This document shows, piece by piece, positions 27,962-37,978 of a stretch of 64,000 nucleotides of DNA. Position numbers and translations under genes: made by a program. The stretch comes from an uncultured Pirellulaceae bacterium (GTDB lineage: Bacteria; Planctomycetota; Planctomycetia; Pirellulales; Pirellulaceae): NCBI GenBank assembly GCA_938083195.1, contig CALKCK010000003.1:1-64000 (forward strand). Reading direction: 5' to 3'. The notes under the pieces are model-generated. The model worked only from the letters and a program-made list of their open reading frames with translations, searched no databases and was not told the DNA's origin. The first letter of the stretch is position 1, and the number at the start of each line of letters is the position of its first letter.

Positions 27962-28527
27962 CTATTCGGTCGAGTGAGACAACAACCATTGATACAACTC
28001 AGGATTACCGTAGGTCTTGGACCATGAATCATGGCCGGCCTCTGGATAAATTGTAAACTTGACGTCTACGCCCCGTTTCTTAAAACCATCCACCAATTCT
28101 GTAGACCGTACCAACGGTACCACAGAATCTTTGGCGCCATGAAAAACCCAAGTTGGGATTTTATTGCCAATCGTATAGACCGTTTTCGTTGCGTCCCCGC
28201 CGCCGCAAATCGGTGCAATCGCAGCAAACCGTTCCGGCGAGTACGAGGCTAGATCCCAGGTGCCGAACCCACCCATACTCAGCCCAGTCAAGTAAATCCG
28301 CTTGGCATCCACGTTATACTTCTCTTCGATACCATCTATCAGTGCCGAAAGAGAAACCGGCTCCCACCAGCGATTACGTTTACACTGAGGCGAAACGAGA
28401 ATAAAAGGGAATTCCTTACCCTGCTCCACTAACTTGGGTGGACCATGAACTTTTACTTTTTCTAAGTCATCACCACGCTCACCTGCACCATGCAGGAAAA
28501 CTACTAGAGGCCACTCTTTTTTTTTTC
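27962..28527 (-). CDS. C-terminal serine hydrolase part of a frameshifted DUF1080-hydrolase gene
   Basis: The frame is open from the A10 run (28517-28526 on the plus strand as T10) to the stop at 27962; a start codon usable alone is GTG 28429 (155 residues). It encodes an alpha/beta hydrolase of the dienelactone-hydrolase/PHB-depolymerase-like group: oxyanion segment FLHGAGERGDD, nucleophile GLSMGG, Asp in GAKDSVVP and His in EAGHDSW. The upstream frame (28504-29649) ends with the beginning of this same domain (MNYVLYLPAEYEKKK), so one extra A would join them into a single protein of about 562 residues. Standing alone this part would lack the first strands and oxyanion loop. Confidence 0.75.
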
Positions 28528-29649
28528 GTATTCCGCCGGCAGGTAAAGTACGTAATTCATATCCATTTCAATTTTCGCCTTAAAAGTTTCATTGGATTGT
28601 CGAGTCTCTTGCTCACCACTCAACTCGAGAACGCAATCCTGTTTTGATTCATCGACTTTCGATTCGGCAGCGTCCTTCGAATCCAACTTATCCACCCAAA
28701 TATTTCGATAACGAACTTCATTACCATGGTTTTGAAGATAGATAAAACCAGGTCCAGGCCCTTCATTGTTAGGTGCCGCCGTTGTTTTTTTGGGTAACTT
28801 CACTTTCTCATGAATCACCACGCCGTTATGGGCCACCGTCATCCATGCATCTTTTACCTTTTTCCCCTCGGCAAATTTAGCCGCATGAAACTCGACATCG
28901 TAGGTTTGCCACTGCATTGGCGGAAGGCACATATTCTCATCGGGTTTTTTAATCGAATAGATACCGCCGCACTCGTTGTTTTCACCTGTAAGCCCAAACG
29001 AATCAAGCATTTGCACTTCGTATCGACCTTGCAAATACAGTCCGCTGTTTCCCCTACCCTGCCCTCTCGCTTTTGGCATGTAGGGCAACAGAAACTCAAT
29101 GTGTAGCTTGTGATCACCAAATGTTTTTTTACTTTGAGCACCCTGCTTTAGCAATCCATCCTCTGTCATGTTCGCGGGCTTGCCTTTGTGCTCCCAGCCG
29201 TCGACGGAAGAACCATCGAACAATACCACAGCGCCCTTGGGCGGCTTCTCCCCGAGAGTAGGACTCTTTCGCTCCAACCTCATCAATTTCCCAATGGCCT
29301 GACCGTCGGCCAAGACGGTGGCAACTCCGTCGCCAATTTGGACGGTCGCGTCCCAAGCCGTCAACGACAATTTCCCATCGACTGCTTTTACATTCTCGAC
29401 ACGTTTGGGATCACTCATGTCCCACCCGTCACCCGGCAATCCACCCCTGTAACCCACTCCCGTGAAACTTCCTTCACCCAGAGCGATCACTTGAAGTCCA
29501 AATTTTAATTCTTCTCCGTCGGCCGAGACCGATCCACTGTATTCCCCTTGCATTTTATAATCGGCGTCTTGACCAATGAGAGGTTGGACGCAGGTTAACG
29601 CGAGTAGACAGCTCAAAACGCAAATCAATTTAAATGTTGGCACAATCAT
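28504..29649 (-). CDS. DUF1080 (3-keto-disaccharide hydrolase) protein, C-terminus broken by frameshift
   Basis: 381 residues as read. Signal peptide at about 1-26 (ending PLIGQ). A beta-rich N-terminal part, then the DUF1080/PF06439 lectin-like domain at about 138-320 (VVLFDGSSVDGWEHKG, GNSGLYLQGRYEVQMLDS, YRNIWVDKL), typical of secreted planctomycete glycan-active proteins; some members cleave 3-keto-glycosides. After residue about 335 it enters a hydrolase domain (YVLYLPAEYE) and stops at TAG 28504 just after a run of ten A. The rest of the hydrolase lies in the other frame (27962-28527). It may be sequencing error, mutation, phase variation or transcriptional slippage. Confidence 0.85.
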   Translation of the reverse strand: MIVPTFKLICVLSCLLALTCVQPLIGQDADYKMQGEYSGSVSADGEELKFGLQVIALGEGSFTGVGYRGGLPGDGWDMSDPKRVENVKAVDGKLSLTAWDATVQIGDGVATVLADGQAIGKLMRLERKSPTLGEKPPKGAVVLFDGSSVDGWEHKGKPANMTEDGLLKQGAQSKKTFGDHKLHIEFLLPYMPKARGQGRGNSGLYLQGRYEVQMLDSFGLTGENNECGGIYSIKKPDENMCLPPMQWQTYDVEFHAAKFAEGKKVKDAWMTVAHNGVVIHEKVKLPKKTTAAPNNEGPGPGFIYLQNHGNEVRYRNIWVDKLDSKDAAESKVDESKQDCVLELSGEQETRQSNETFKAKIEMDMNYVLYLPAEYEKKKSGL

Positions 29650-29892
29650 TTCCTAATAACTAAAGAATCAACAACTCGCTTCGAAAAGCCCAGCCAGATA
29701 GACAATCTGAATTACAAACTTTTATTTGCCGGCAATCGAGCGATACTTCCGAAAGGAAATTCCATTTTTAAGCAGCGCAATCCCAGCGTCAATTGAATTC
29801 AACGCATTTAGAGAGAATCTTTAATTCCCAAACGAAACCAACCTCAAAATGTCAATCTGAGGCTAGTAAGAAGACTTGGAGAAAACGGAAGA

Positions 29893-31707
29893 CTACTTCT
29901 TTTCTTCACCCGTATTCAAAATAGCCATAAATGCCTTCTGCGGAATATCGACGCTTCCAATCGATTTCATCCGCTTCTTACCCGCTTTTTGCTTCGCCCA
30001 CAATTTTCGCTTCCGTGAAATATCACCACCGTAACATTTCGCAGTAACGTTTTTTCGGAGAGCTTTCACGGTTTCTCGGGCAATGACGCGTGTTCCAATC
30101 GCAGCCTGAACTGCCACTTCAAACATGTGGCGACTAATTTCCTCTTTCAATTTCTTACAGACAACGCGGCCGCGTCGATCGGCGTCGGCCCGATGGCAAA
30201 TCACACTCAAGGCATCAACTTTTTTCCCGTTTACCATGATATCAAGCCGCACAAGGTCCGCAGGGAAATAACCGGTCAGGTCATAATCCATGGTTCCATA
30301 ACCACGTGTGATACTTTTCAATTTATCATGCATGTCGTAAATGACCTCAGCCAATGGGAGATCGTAAGTCAGCATCATGCGAGTCGCAGAAAGGTACTCA
30401 GTATTTTGCTGAATTCCACGTCGCTCTTGGCACAGTTTCATAACTGCACCCACGTACTCCTGCGGCTGAATCAAATTTACTCGGACGATTGGCTGACGGA
30501 ACTCTTCAATTTCTCCCGGATCAGGAACTTCCTGGGGACGATGAATATGAATTACTTCCCCCCGTTTCGTCAGAACCTCATAGGTAACGTTGGGAGCCGT
30601 CTGGACCAGGTCAACATCTGATTCTTGCTCGAGCCTTTGTTGAACCACTTCCATGTGAAGCATTCCCAGAAAACCGCAACGAAACCCGAACCCAAGGGCC
30701 TCACTTGATTCCGGAGTGAACTCAAAGCTCGGGTCGTTAATTGCCAGTTTTCCAAGTGCGTCTCGGAGTTCTGAAAAATCCTGGCCATCGGAAGGATACA
30801 GACCGCAATAAACCATTCGCTTTGGTTCTTGATAGCCTGACAAAGGTTCAGCGTGAATTTTTCCAGCGTTCGAAACCGTATCGCCAATGTTGACTTCTTC
30901 AAGCGATTTAATGTTGCACACTAAATAACCAACCTGGCCGACCGTCAACGACTCGCATTGTTTTTGTTTTGGCGTGAACTGCCCAAGTTCGACCACTTCG
31001 TATTCCGTACCGGCACGGACAAACTGAACTTTATCGCCTTTTTTAACAGTCCCGTTCATCACGCGAACATAAGTGATCGCGCCCCGGAATTCATCATAGT
31101 GAGAATCAAACACCATCGCCTGCAACAACGCTTCAGAATCGCCTTCTGGCGCCCGAATGTTCTTTACGATACTGTCAATCAAGAGATCAATGTTAATGCC
31201 AGCTTTTGCGCTCACCCGAACGACATTATCAATGTCGATCCCCAGCGTTTGCTCCATTTCCTGAGCCACTTCGTCGGCCCGTTGATACTGCAGATCAATT
31301 TTGTTGATGACGGGGATGATGTCGAGATCGTGCTCAATAGCGGCGTACCCCGTCGCGACGGTTTGAGCCTCTACTCCCTGAAACGCATCGGCGAGTAAAA
31401 CAGCACCTTCACAACAATTCAGCGATCGTGACACTTCGTACTGAAAGTCAACATGGCCGGGAGTGTCAATCAGATTCAGTTCGTACTCTGTGCCCTCGTG
31501 AATGATTCGCATGGCAACGGCGCGGGCTTTGATTGTAATGCCTCGCTGTCGCTCAAGCTCCATATCATCCAGAACCTGCTCCTGCATCTCTCGCTTTTGA
31601 ACCGTACCGGTGTGCTCAAGCATGCGGTCAGCCAAGGTACTCTTGCCATGATCGATGTGCGCGATGATGCAAAAGTTTCGAATATTCTCGGTTTTGATTT
31701 TGGCCAT
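29893..31707 (-). CDS. lepA: Elongation factor 4 (LepA)
   Basis: A 604-residue translational GTPase. G1 loop AHIDHGKST near residue 16-24, G2/switch region RGITIKARAV, G3 DTPGH, G4 NKID, followed by EF-Tu-like domain II, and the LepA-specific C-terminal domain ending with AKCYGGDISRKRKLWAKQKAGKKRMK. Full length for the family. LepA/EF4 acts on ribosomes under stress and in initiation and assembly. The upstream neighbour (ROK kinase, 75 bases away, same strand) may be co-transcribed. In many bacteria lepA sits with lepB; here it does not. Confidence 0.97.
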   Translation of the reverse strand: MAKIKTENIRNFCIIAHIDHGKSTLADRMLEHTGTVQKREMQEQVLDDMELERQRGITIKARAVAMRIIHEGTEYELNLIDTPGHVDFQYEVSRSLNCCEGAVLLADAFQGVEAQTVATGYAAIEHDLDIIPVINKIDLQYQRADEVAQEMEQTLGIDIDNVVRVSAKAGINIDLLIDSIVKNIRAPEGDSEALLQAMVFDSHYDEFRGAITYVRVMNGTVKKGDKVQFVRAGTEYEVVELGQFTPKQKQCESLTVGQVGYLVCNIKSLEEVNIGDTVSNAGKIHAEPLSGYQEPKRMVYCGLYPSDGQDFSELRDALGKLAINDPSFEFTPESSEALGFGFRCGFLGMLHMEVVQQRLEQESDVDLVQTAPNVTYEVLTKRGEVIHIHRPQEVPDPGEIEEFRQPIVRVNLIQPQEYVGAVMKLCQERRGIQQNTEYLSATRMMLTYDLPLAEVIYDMHDKLKSITRGYGTMDYDLTGYFPADLVRLDIMVNGKKVDALSVICHRADADRRGRVVCKKLKEEISRHMFEVAVQAAIGTRVIARETVKALRKNVTAKCYGGDISRKRKLWAKQKAGKKRMKSIGSVDIPQKAFMAILNTGEEKK

Positions 31708-31781
31708 GCCGTGGTGAATCTAACGTTGGTTTGAAGTAATAAAACTCGCCGGCGTCGCAAAAGTAAATTTGGGGAGGAACA

Positions 31782-32801
31782 CTACCGCGTCCTGTTGTAT
31801 TGGGATCTTGCCAATCCGGCAGCGCCAACAAAACCGGCTTCTGAGCCAAGTTTCGCATAGTTTAGCACTAGTCGTTCTCCAAGGACGGGAAAGACTAATC
31901 TCCTGACTTCAGCTTTCACCTCGTTCAGGAACTTCACCCCCAGTGGAGAATCCGAACCTCCAAAATTCATCGCCCCACCAAGTATAAACGCTGCTGGATC
32001 AATTAAATGGGCCAACTGTGCAATCCCTCGACCGAGGTAGACCGCTGTTTCGGAGACTAACTTCATTGCCAGTGGATCCCCTTCATCGGCCGCCGTTGCC
32101 ACCATCAAGGCAGACAAAGGTGAAGTCTCTCCGATCAAATCTCGTAAAACGGTTCCAGCATCCGGGTTCCCCATCGCTTCCCTAGTTCGATCAACGAGCG
32201 CCGTCGCACTAGCATAAGCTTCCAAATGTCCCGCCTGACCACATCCGCAAATTCTCGCATCGCTCCGAGTATCAATCACAATATGCCCGATCTCGGCACC
32301 ATGGCTATTGGCTCCGTCAACTGAAATATCGTCGATAATGATCCCGCCACCGACTCCAGTCCCAAGCGTAATCATTACCATGCTCGAATGCTGCTGACCG
32401 CCCCCCACCCAGAACTCACCAAAAGCTGCTGCTCCAGCATCGTTCGCATACGTTACCGGTTTCCCCAAGACCTCCGCCAATCTCCCCTGAATGGGAAAGT
32501 TGTGCCAACCAGGCAAATTTGTTGGGGTCAGGATCACGCCTCGATGAATATCCATCGGACCCGGTGTTCCCAAACCAGCCGCAGCAACATCACTCCACTG
32601 AAAACCAGTAGATTCTATCAAGGCATTAAATTCTTCACGAGCTTGCACAATGGCAACGTCCGGGGTCTCATTTGGCGACGTCGGAAATTTCGTATCTGCT
32701 ACGATCTTGCCGTGATTGTCCACCAGACCTACTTTGACATTCGTACCGCCAACATCGACACCAGCGAATAGCGGCGCGACAAATTGATCATCAGGTGTCA
32801 T
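31782..32801 (-). CDS. ROK-family sugar kinase, probable glucokinase
   Basis: I prefer ATG 32801 (339 residues, MTPDDQFVAPLFAGVDVGGT) over the longer frame to 32909, whose first 36 residues do not look family-like; no strong SD is visible at either. Phosphate-1 motif GVDVGGTNVKVGLVD, catalytic-region YANDAGAAAFGE, ATP-binding GTGVGGGII, and a zinc-type motif CGCGQAGHLE in which the usual third Cys is His. ROK kinases phosphorylate glucose or related sugars at C6 with ATP; glucokinase is the best guess. It would feed glucose-6-phosphate to the mutases at 5.6-9.1 kb and to glycogen synthesis. Confidence 0.87.
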   Translation of the reverse strand: MTPDDQFVAPLFAGVDVGGTNVKVGLVDNHGKIVADTKFPTSPNETPDVAIVQAREEFNALIESTGFQWSDVAAAGLGTPGPMDIHRGVILTPTNLPGWHNFPIQGRLAEVLGKPVTYANDAGAAAFGEFWVGGGQQHSSMVMITLGTGVGGGIIIDDISVDGANSHGAEIGHIVIDTRSDARICGCGQAGHLEAYASATALVDRTREAMGNPDAGTVLRDLIGETSPLSALMVATAADEGDPLAMKLVSETAVYLGRGIAQLAHLIDPAAFILGGAMNFGGSDSPLGVKFLNEVKAEVRRLVFPVLGERLVLNYAKLGSEAGFVGAAGLARSQYNRTR

Positions 32802-32979
32802 TGATAATGTTCTTAGGGAAGAAAATCGGAAAAGCAAAGTATAAAAATCAGCAGCATTTCCCACAATGCGAAACCGATATTTGTTGCCTCTTTCCCCGTT
32901 GATTTCCACTGTAGCGTTCCGATTTTGATCGCCTGATGAACCCCATTGGAGGCAGTATCGATCATTCCGACGCTTCTTT

Positions 32980-33786
32980 TCAGCTTCTTGCCCGAGCAGA
33001 CAGTTCTTTTTGGATTTCTAAAACCCGTTTTTTGCTCTTTTCGCGGATTCCTTGCTTAGCCTTAGCCACGGCTTGATCCCGCTCGCGGAGAAGCGCTTTG
33101 ACCGCAGGACCTGAGTCAGATTTGCCCATTTCCAACAAGGTTTCCACCTTTTTTTGAAATTCTCGTGTAATCCTTTGGGAAACTCTTTTCTCTTGTAGCT
33201 TGTTCGATTTTTCAATTTTCGCTAATTCCTGTTTTAGCGCTGCCGTTCCTCGCTTCGCAGCTCGCCGCCCTTTTGCGTCGCCCTTAACCGCGTCCGAATT
33301 TTGGCCTTTGGACCCACCGACCTTGGGTTCCGTTTTAAACTTTGAGATTTCCAACTCCGCCCGTTTAGCCCGCTTTAGATTTTCATCCGCAATTGCCTTG
33401 ATCTGATCCAGGTCTCGTTTGAGTGATTCGATCTCGCCTTTGAGAGCAGAGTTCTCAGGCTCAGCTTTACCGACCGACTGCTCCAGTATCGCGTCCTCAA
33501 TCACTTTGTCCTGATCGCCCAACACTTCTACCGACTCAGCTACTCGCACTGCGGCAACGTTTGAAACCTGGAGGGGCATGAATGGAATTGGCTGCACTTT
33601 GATTGGTGCGTAGGGGTTCAAGCCGTAAATTTCCCACATCGGAATATTGTTTGGAAAGTCTAGCGTTGGAACGCGTCGCCTTCGCAGACATTGTCCGTCG
33701 ACTGGAATTGCAGTTTGCACAAAAACAATAACAACGAACGCTTTTAAAATCCAAACAAAAACATTGGAGCGTGAAGGGAAAGACAT
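32980..33786 (-). CDS. Exported coiled-coil protein of unknown function
   Basis: Start chosen at ATG 33786 (268 residues), which opens a signal peptide (MSFPSRSNVFVWILKAFV...PVDGQ); the TTG 18 bases upstream is less likely. The mature N-terminus is Pro-rich (NIPMWEIYGLNPYAPIKVQPIPF), followed from about residue 100 by heptad-rich charged helices (LKGEIESLKRDLDQIKAIAD; later LRERDQAVAKAKQGIREK), interrupted by a Gly/Ser/Lys-rich segment near 150-175. Very basic C-terminus. I recognise no family; a periplasmic structural or cell-wall/DNA-contacting role cannot be decided. Confidence 0.68.
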   Translation of the reverse strand: MSFPSRSNVFVWILKAFVVIVFVQTAIPVDGQCLRRRRVPTLDFPNNIPMWEIYGLNPYAPIKVQPIPFMPLQVSNVAAVRVAESVEVLGDQDKVIEDAILEQSVGKAEPENSALKGEIESLKRDLDQIKAIADENLKRAKRAELEISKFKTEPKVGGSKGQNSDAVKGDAKGRRAAKRGTAALKQELAKIEKSNKLQEKRVSQRITREFQKKVETLLEMGKSDSGPAVKALLRERDQAVAKAKQGIREKSKKRVLEIQKELSARARS

Positions 33787-33991
33787 TGTCGACTCGCGTT
33801 TCAAATCAGGTGAAAAAAATTCAACTTCCCAACCGACAGAATTTCTATCCGTTCGAATTGGCTAACGCGTTACCAGCTTAGTTAAAGAACTAGCGATTAC
33901 TAAGAAATTTTGCCAGACCGACCAATGTTCTAGCGATAAAAACCACCAAGCTCAACGCGGTTACGCAACTCGGCAATCTGTCGAAGCCGAT

Positions 33992-34393
33992 TTAAACCGA
34001 CTCGCCGATCGCATCCCCCAAGGCAGTGGCGAAGGCCGTCGCAAAATTATCGCAATGGGAAATACTGATCATGATTTCGGCAATCCCGCGAGATTCGCAA
34101 ATGACTTTGGCCTGTCCGCCCAGCCGCACGTAAGGTTTCCCACCCATGTGATTGACGATTTCAATATCGGTCCACTGAATTCCGTTGGACCAACCCGTCC
34201 CCATCGCCTTGAGAATCGCCTCTTTGGCGGCCCACCGCCCCGCATAGTGCTGCGTTGACGCTTTTCGGGATCCGCAATACTCAATTTCATCTGGCGTGTA
34301 GACTCGCTCGATAAATATTCCTTCGTGCTTATCGATCATCTTTGCAACGCGCAAACATTCAACAATATCAGTACCAATTCCAACTACATTCAT
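33992..34393 (-). CDS. acpS: Holo-[acyl-carrier-protein] synthase
   Basis: A 133-residue phosphopantetheinyl transferase of AcpS type: GIGTDIVE at residues 6-13 with metal ligand Asp9, WAAKEAILKAMGTG with the catalytic Glu/Lys element, and the C-terminal ISISHCDNFATAFA. It moves 4'-phosphopantetheine from CoA to acyl carrier protein. Length is normal. It lies 99 bases after trpS on the same strand and may share a transcript. Confidence 0.95.
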   Translation of the reverse strand: MNVVGIGTDIVECLRVAKMIDKHEGIFIERVYTPDEIEYCGSRKASTQHYAGRWAAKEAILKAMGTGWSNGIQWTDIEIVNHMGGKPYVRLGGQAKVICESRGIAEIMISISHCDNFATAFATALGDAIGESV

Positions 34394-34492
34394 TTCAACA
34401 CTCGAACACTTATCTTCAAAGCTTGAAAACCGTTGACCCTTGTCCTACGCCATGCAGCTCTTCGTTGACTTGAGCTGTTTCTAACACCTGCT

Positions 34493-35452
34493 TCACACGC
34501 CACACGCATCTTTTGCACGCTTCACCACCTCACCCGCTTTTGCTCTAGCACGGGCAGCACCATCGCCCAGAATCTGGTGCACTTTATCCATATCACCTTC
34601 TAATTCAGCACGTTTCTCTCTGGCTTCGGCAAAATAGGAAACAGCAACCTCCGCCAACGCCTTTTTAACATCTCCATAGCCAAATCCACCCGCTCGATAC
34701 ATCGAAGCCATTTCCGATTTCGCTTGTTCATCGGCAAACAAAGAAAACAACTGGTAAAGATGGTCTGTCTCAGGATCCTTCGGATCTTCCATCGGCCGAG
34801 AATCCGTTGCGATTCGCATGATCTTTTTCTTCATTGGCTTGACGTCCTCAAAAATCTCAATGAAGTTTCCGTAACTCTTTGACATTTTCTCGCCATCGGT
34901 TCCAGGGACTTTTGCGCTACTGTCGAGAACCTTAGGCTTCGGCAGCGTGAATACCTCTCCGAAATTATGATTAAAAGCCTGAGCAATATCGCGACAAACT
35001 TCAATGTGCTGCACCTGATCAGAGCCAACGGGAACAACGTCAGAATCGTAGGCAAGAATATCTGCCGCTTGCAAAACCGGATACGTAAACAAACCGGTGA
35101 CAACGGGCAAACCTTTCCCAATTTTATCTTTGTACGAAACACATCGTTCCAGCAACCCCATCGGAGTGCCAGACATCAAGAGCCAACACAACTCGGATAT
35201 CTCGGGGACGTCTGACTGAATGAATAGCGTTGCGTGATCCGGATCGAGCCCAAGCGCCAGCAAATCCATCGCAGTATCTACCGAATTTTGCCGTAACTTT
35301 GCTCCATCTCGGATCGTCGTTAACGCATGAAGATTGGCAATGAAGTAGAACGATTGCTCTTCATTTTGAAGCGCAATGTATTGTTGGATGGCACCGAAAT
35401 AGTTCCCCCAATGCGGTCGCCCTGTGGGCTGGATTCCGGAAAGTACCTTCAT
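34493..35452 (-). CDS. trpS: Tryptophanyl-tRNA synthetase
   Basis: Start chosen at ATG 35452 (319 residues, [20 protein letters not shown]); the longer frame to 35521 adds 23 residues that do not fit the family. HIGH-type motif PHWGNYFG at 13-20 and KMSKS within EKMSKSYGN mark a class I aminoacyl-tRNA synthetase; SGIQPTG and [13 protein letters not shown] are TrpRS-specific. Length is normal for bacterial TrpRS. No clear SD precedes the ATG. No leader peptide or T-box is visible upstream. Confidence 0.95.
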   Translation of the reverse strand: MKVLSGIQPTGRPHWGNYFGAIQQYIALQNEEQSFYFIANLHALTTIRDGAKLRQNSVDTAMDLLALGLDPDHATLFIQSDVPEISELCWLLMSGTPMGLLERCVSYKDKIGKGLPVVTGLFTYPVLQAADILAYDSDVVPVGSDQVQHIEVCRDIAQAFNHNFGEVFTLPKPKVLDSSAKVPGTDGEKMSKSYGNFIEIFEDVKPMKKKIMRIATDSRPMEDPKDPETDHLYQLFSLFADEQAKSEMASMYRAGGFGYGDVKKALAEVAVSYFAEAREKRAELEGDMDKVHQILGDGAARARAKAGEVVKRAKDACGV

Positions 35453-35870
35453 GTTTGAGCATTCAAAAAAAAGTGGTTCGACTTTAAATGTAGTTCGACT
35501 TTGAGACGCTAAGTTTAACAAGGCGGTTTGGAAACGCCTAGAACAATGCTGGTATCACTCGTCAATAGAAAACACCAAAATCATCAAACAACTTCACGGC
35601 CACCGAAAGCCTCAAGATTTTAATCTTAACACACTACAATTAAAAATCGCCCCATCGCTCACAAATTCATGTTTTGATGGATGATTGTAATATTTTTCAG
35701 AAGTGGAATTTCAGGCTTCGATTCAGGCTTCGATTCACCCGAGAGACTAATCGTCAAGAACATCAGCAATTTCCTGAGCGGCATGAACCATCCGCAGGAC
35801 AGCAACTCCACCATGCGCCTCGAGGACCTATTCGTATTAACGACGCCCCCTGCCGAACCCAATTCGGCGG
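35453..35870. other. 418-bp intergenic stretch
   Basis: Short overlapping frames exist on both strands around 35660-35926, but they shadow one another, use weak starts and show no protein-like pattern. A 13-bp tandem duplication (AGGCTTCGATTCA twice) is present near 35711-35738. Nothing else seen. Confidence 0.35.
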
Positions 35871-36125
35871 CTATTTCCTCGAACGCATTAAGTAGCCCAC
35901 AAAGTCAAATATCCCTGAAAACTTAAACTCGCCGTCGACGTAATGCTCAATGACATAAAAGACGAAATAGTAGAATCTGCAAAAGCACCAGATCGACAGG
36001 CCAAGGAGCAAGCCAATCTTCAAACTGGGTGCCTCCACGAGTATTAGGACAAATGCAAGGATGCCCGACAACAGAAACAGAATGCCTTTAAAATAAATCC
36101 ACTTTGGGTTTTTTAAATCAGCCAC
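35871..36125 (-). CDS. Small two-helix membrane protein
   Basis: An 84-residue protein: MADLKNPKWIYFKG, then two hydrophobic helices (about 13-30 and 35-57) and a polar, aromatic C-terminal part (YVDGEFKFSGIFDFVGYLMRSRK). The amino-acid pattern is typical of a real small inner-membrane protein and unlike the shadow frames around it. Family not recognised. It stands alone upstream of trpS on the same strand, with 418 bases between. Confidence 0.6.
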   Translation of the reverse strand: MADLKNPKWIYFKGILFLLSGILAFVLILVEAPSLKIGLLLGLSIWCFCRFYYFVFYVIEHYVDGEFKFSGIFDFVGYLMRSRK

Positions 36126-36596
36126 GAATCACCCTCTTTTTTAATTCTTATTCTTGCGTGCGCATCCCCTCAGGAAACTTTATTTTTAACCATCGCAACG
36201 ACAAGGTAACAGCACCGATTCTGAAAACAAAAAACTCAATCCTCGATGGTTGCAAACAGCTCCTTAAATTAAGTGATTTTCAACGCTGTATTTAATTAAA
36301 CGACTGTATTTTTTTCGGCTTTTAACAGCGGGGTTCCGGTTTGGGGAACCCGATCCTCAACAAATTCGTAAATTAAAAGGGCAAGTCGAACAAGCTTACA
36401 GACAATCACCGGTCGAAATGTCGGTGAACTACCCCACGTCCCCATAAAGCTCTCGCAAAAAATTAGTCAAACCAACTAGGTTTGAGCCAATACACTGCCT
36501 TGGCACGCGAATTGCAAAAGAGAACAGGTGCGAAGATGCTTCATGACAATCCGTCAATCAAAGCGCCTCTCATGACGAATAAAAAGGAGACTATTA
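36126..36596. other. 471-bp intergenic stretch between divergent genes
   Basis: No credible reading frame. It carries the upstream regions of the small membrane protein and of the site-2 protease. An AAGGAG SD is at 36584-36589. No operator or RNA motif recognised. Confidence 0.4.
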
Positions 36597-37535
36597 ATGA
36601 TCAATTCGTGGGATATCGGGTCTGTCCGAGGGATCAAACTTCGCGTTCATTGGACCTTTTTACTGCTGCCGTTAGGGATCTTTGCCTCGGCAATTTCATC
36701 GGGCACAGGACTCGCCTCCGCACTCACCTCAGTTCTGCTTGTAATTGCAATTTTCGGCTGCGTTCTTCTGCACGAACTTGGGCACGCCTTTGCTGCACAA
36801 CAATTTGGAATTGGAACCCGTGACATTACCTTGTTACCAATTGGCGGTGTCGCGGCCCTGGAACGCATCCCCCGAATCCCGCTCCAGGAACTTTGGATAA
36901 CATCTGCAGGTCCGCTGGTAAATGTGGTTATTGCATTGATATTTTTTGCGATTCAAATCATTGGTGGATCAGGCAGTTCTGCCGTTGATCAATTCTTCTA
37001 TCAGCTAATGTTGGCAAATGTGATCTTGGTTTTATTTAACTTGATCCCAGCATTCCCGATGGATGGCGGACGCATACTCCGCAGCCTACTGGCGTTCAAA
37101 TTACCCTACGAGACGGCAACTGCAATCGCTGCTCGAACCGGGCAACTGTGTGCGGTCGGACTTGGATTATTTGGGCTGTTTTCCGGTCAATTGATGATGT
37201 TATTGGTGGCACTTTTTGTCTACTTTGCTGCGCATTCCGAAAATCGAATGGTTCAACAACAACCCTCAAGCGTTCCACCTTCCTCCGCAGAACCAGCTCA
37301 ACCTAATTCACACAGATTCAACTGGCTTCGTGAGAACAGATTTAGAAATGATGGGGGAGTTCCGTCTTGCCTCTCAATCCAATCCGTCGCAGCTTGGCTC
37401 ACGAATCAGCGTCTTGATCACTGTCAAATCATAGAATCGGGAAGGGTTATTGGAGAGGTCACGCGGCCCCAATTGACAGCCGCGATTTATCGAGGGCTTG
37501 GCGGGGTTCCCGTAAGTCGCCTAGTCACAGCCTAA
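36597..37535 (+). CDS. Site-2 (M50) intramembrane protease
   Basis: A 312-residue polytopic membrane protein with a strong SD (AAGGAG). Zinc site HELGH with His59, Glu60 and His63 in a hydrophobic helix, and the second M50 motif NLIPAFPMDGGR with Asp156. This is the CBS-associated SpoIVFB/Rip3-like group. After four to five membrane spans (to about residue 215) there is a soluble tail (about 235-312) reminiscent of a single degenerate CBS unit (CLSIQSVAAWL, IIESGRVIGEVTRPQL). Such proteases cleave membrane-bound regulators; the substrate is unknown. Confidence 0.88.
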   Translation: MINSWDIGSVRGIKLRVHWTFLLLPLGIFASAISSGTGLASALTSVLLVIAIFGCVLLHELGHAFAAQQFGIGTRDITLLPIGGVAALERIPRIPLQELWITSAGPLVNVVIALIFFAIQIIGGSGSSAVDQFFYQLMLANVILVLFNLIPAFPMDGGRILRSLLAFKLPYETATAIAARTGQLCAVGLGLFGLFSGQLMMLLVALFVYFAAHSENRMVQQQPSSVPPSSAEPAQPNSHRFNWLRENRFRNDGGVPSCLSIQSVAAWLTNQRLDHCQIIESGRVIGEVTRPQLTAAIYRGLGGVPVSRLVTA

Positions 37536-37978
37536 CCGAACATCTAGAGCGGGTTTGAAATTATCAACATCCTGGGAACCTTGCCCAAAGGCTATGTTGC
37601 AAAAAAGCATCATGGTTTTTAATGAACAGACTCGCGATATTAACGCCTCGCGTCCAGGATTCGTATCGGATAAACGGGGGATACAGCTCGTGACGATTAT
37701 AGGTGCGTTTTGGAAAAACCGATTTCTATCGAGCTTGATTGAAATCGTTCAAACGCCCCAATGCGGAAAGCATGAATTTTTGAATTTCAATCCAACATGC
37801 AATGAGACGTAATCTATGCTTCGAATGTGATGACCGGTTCCACTAAGCAGTGACCCATACGCTGGCTCGGTCGACGCGAACTACTTTGCTCCCCCATTGG
37901 TTCGAGTCGCAATTTGGCATCAATCATAATCAAAATGTTTGTCTCGATTTCGTCAGATCGGGCAAAGGGGGAAGCGTG
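37536..37978. other. 443-bp stretch upstream of the PilZ gene
   Basis: An 85-codon frame at 37555-37812 is open but has no SD and no protein-like pattern, so I do not call it. The frame of the PilZ gene is open back to 37850, but this part lacks family resemblance. An AGGGGGAAG SD ends this stretch. Confidence 0.35.

Noticed and set aside
35659-35926. Overlapping 67-, 73- and 81-codon frames on both strands
   Set aside because: They shadow one another, start at weak codons, and none shows a protein-like pattern. A local 13-bp duplication keeps several frames open.
37555-37812. 85-codon plus-strand frame upstream of the PilZ gene
   Set aside because: No SD, no motif, mixed composition.
37900-37915. 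GGTTCGAGTC considered as a tRNA T-loop
   Set aside because: No acceptor or anticodon stem can be drawn around it. No tRNA found anywhere in the window.
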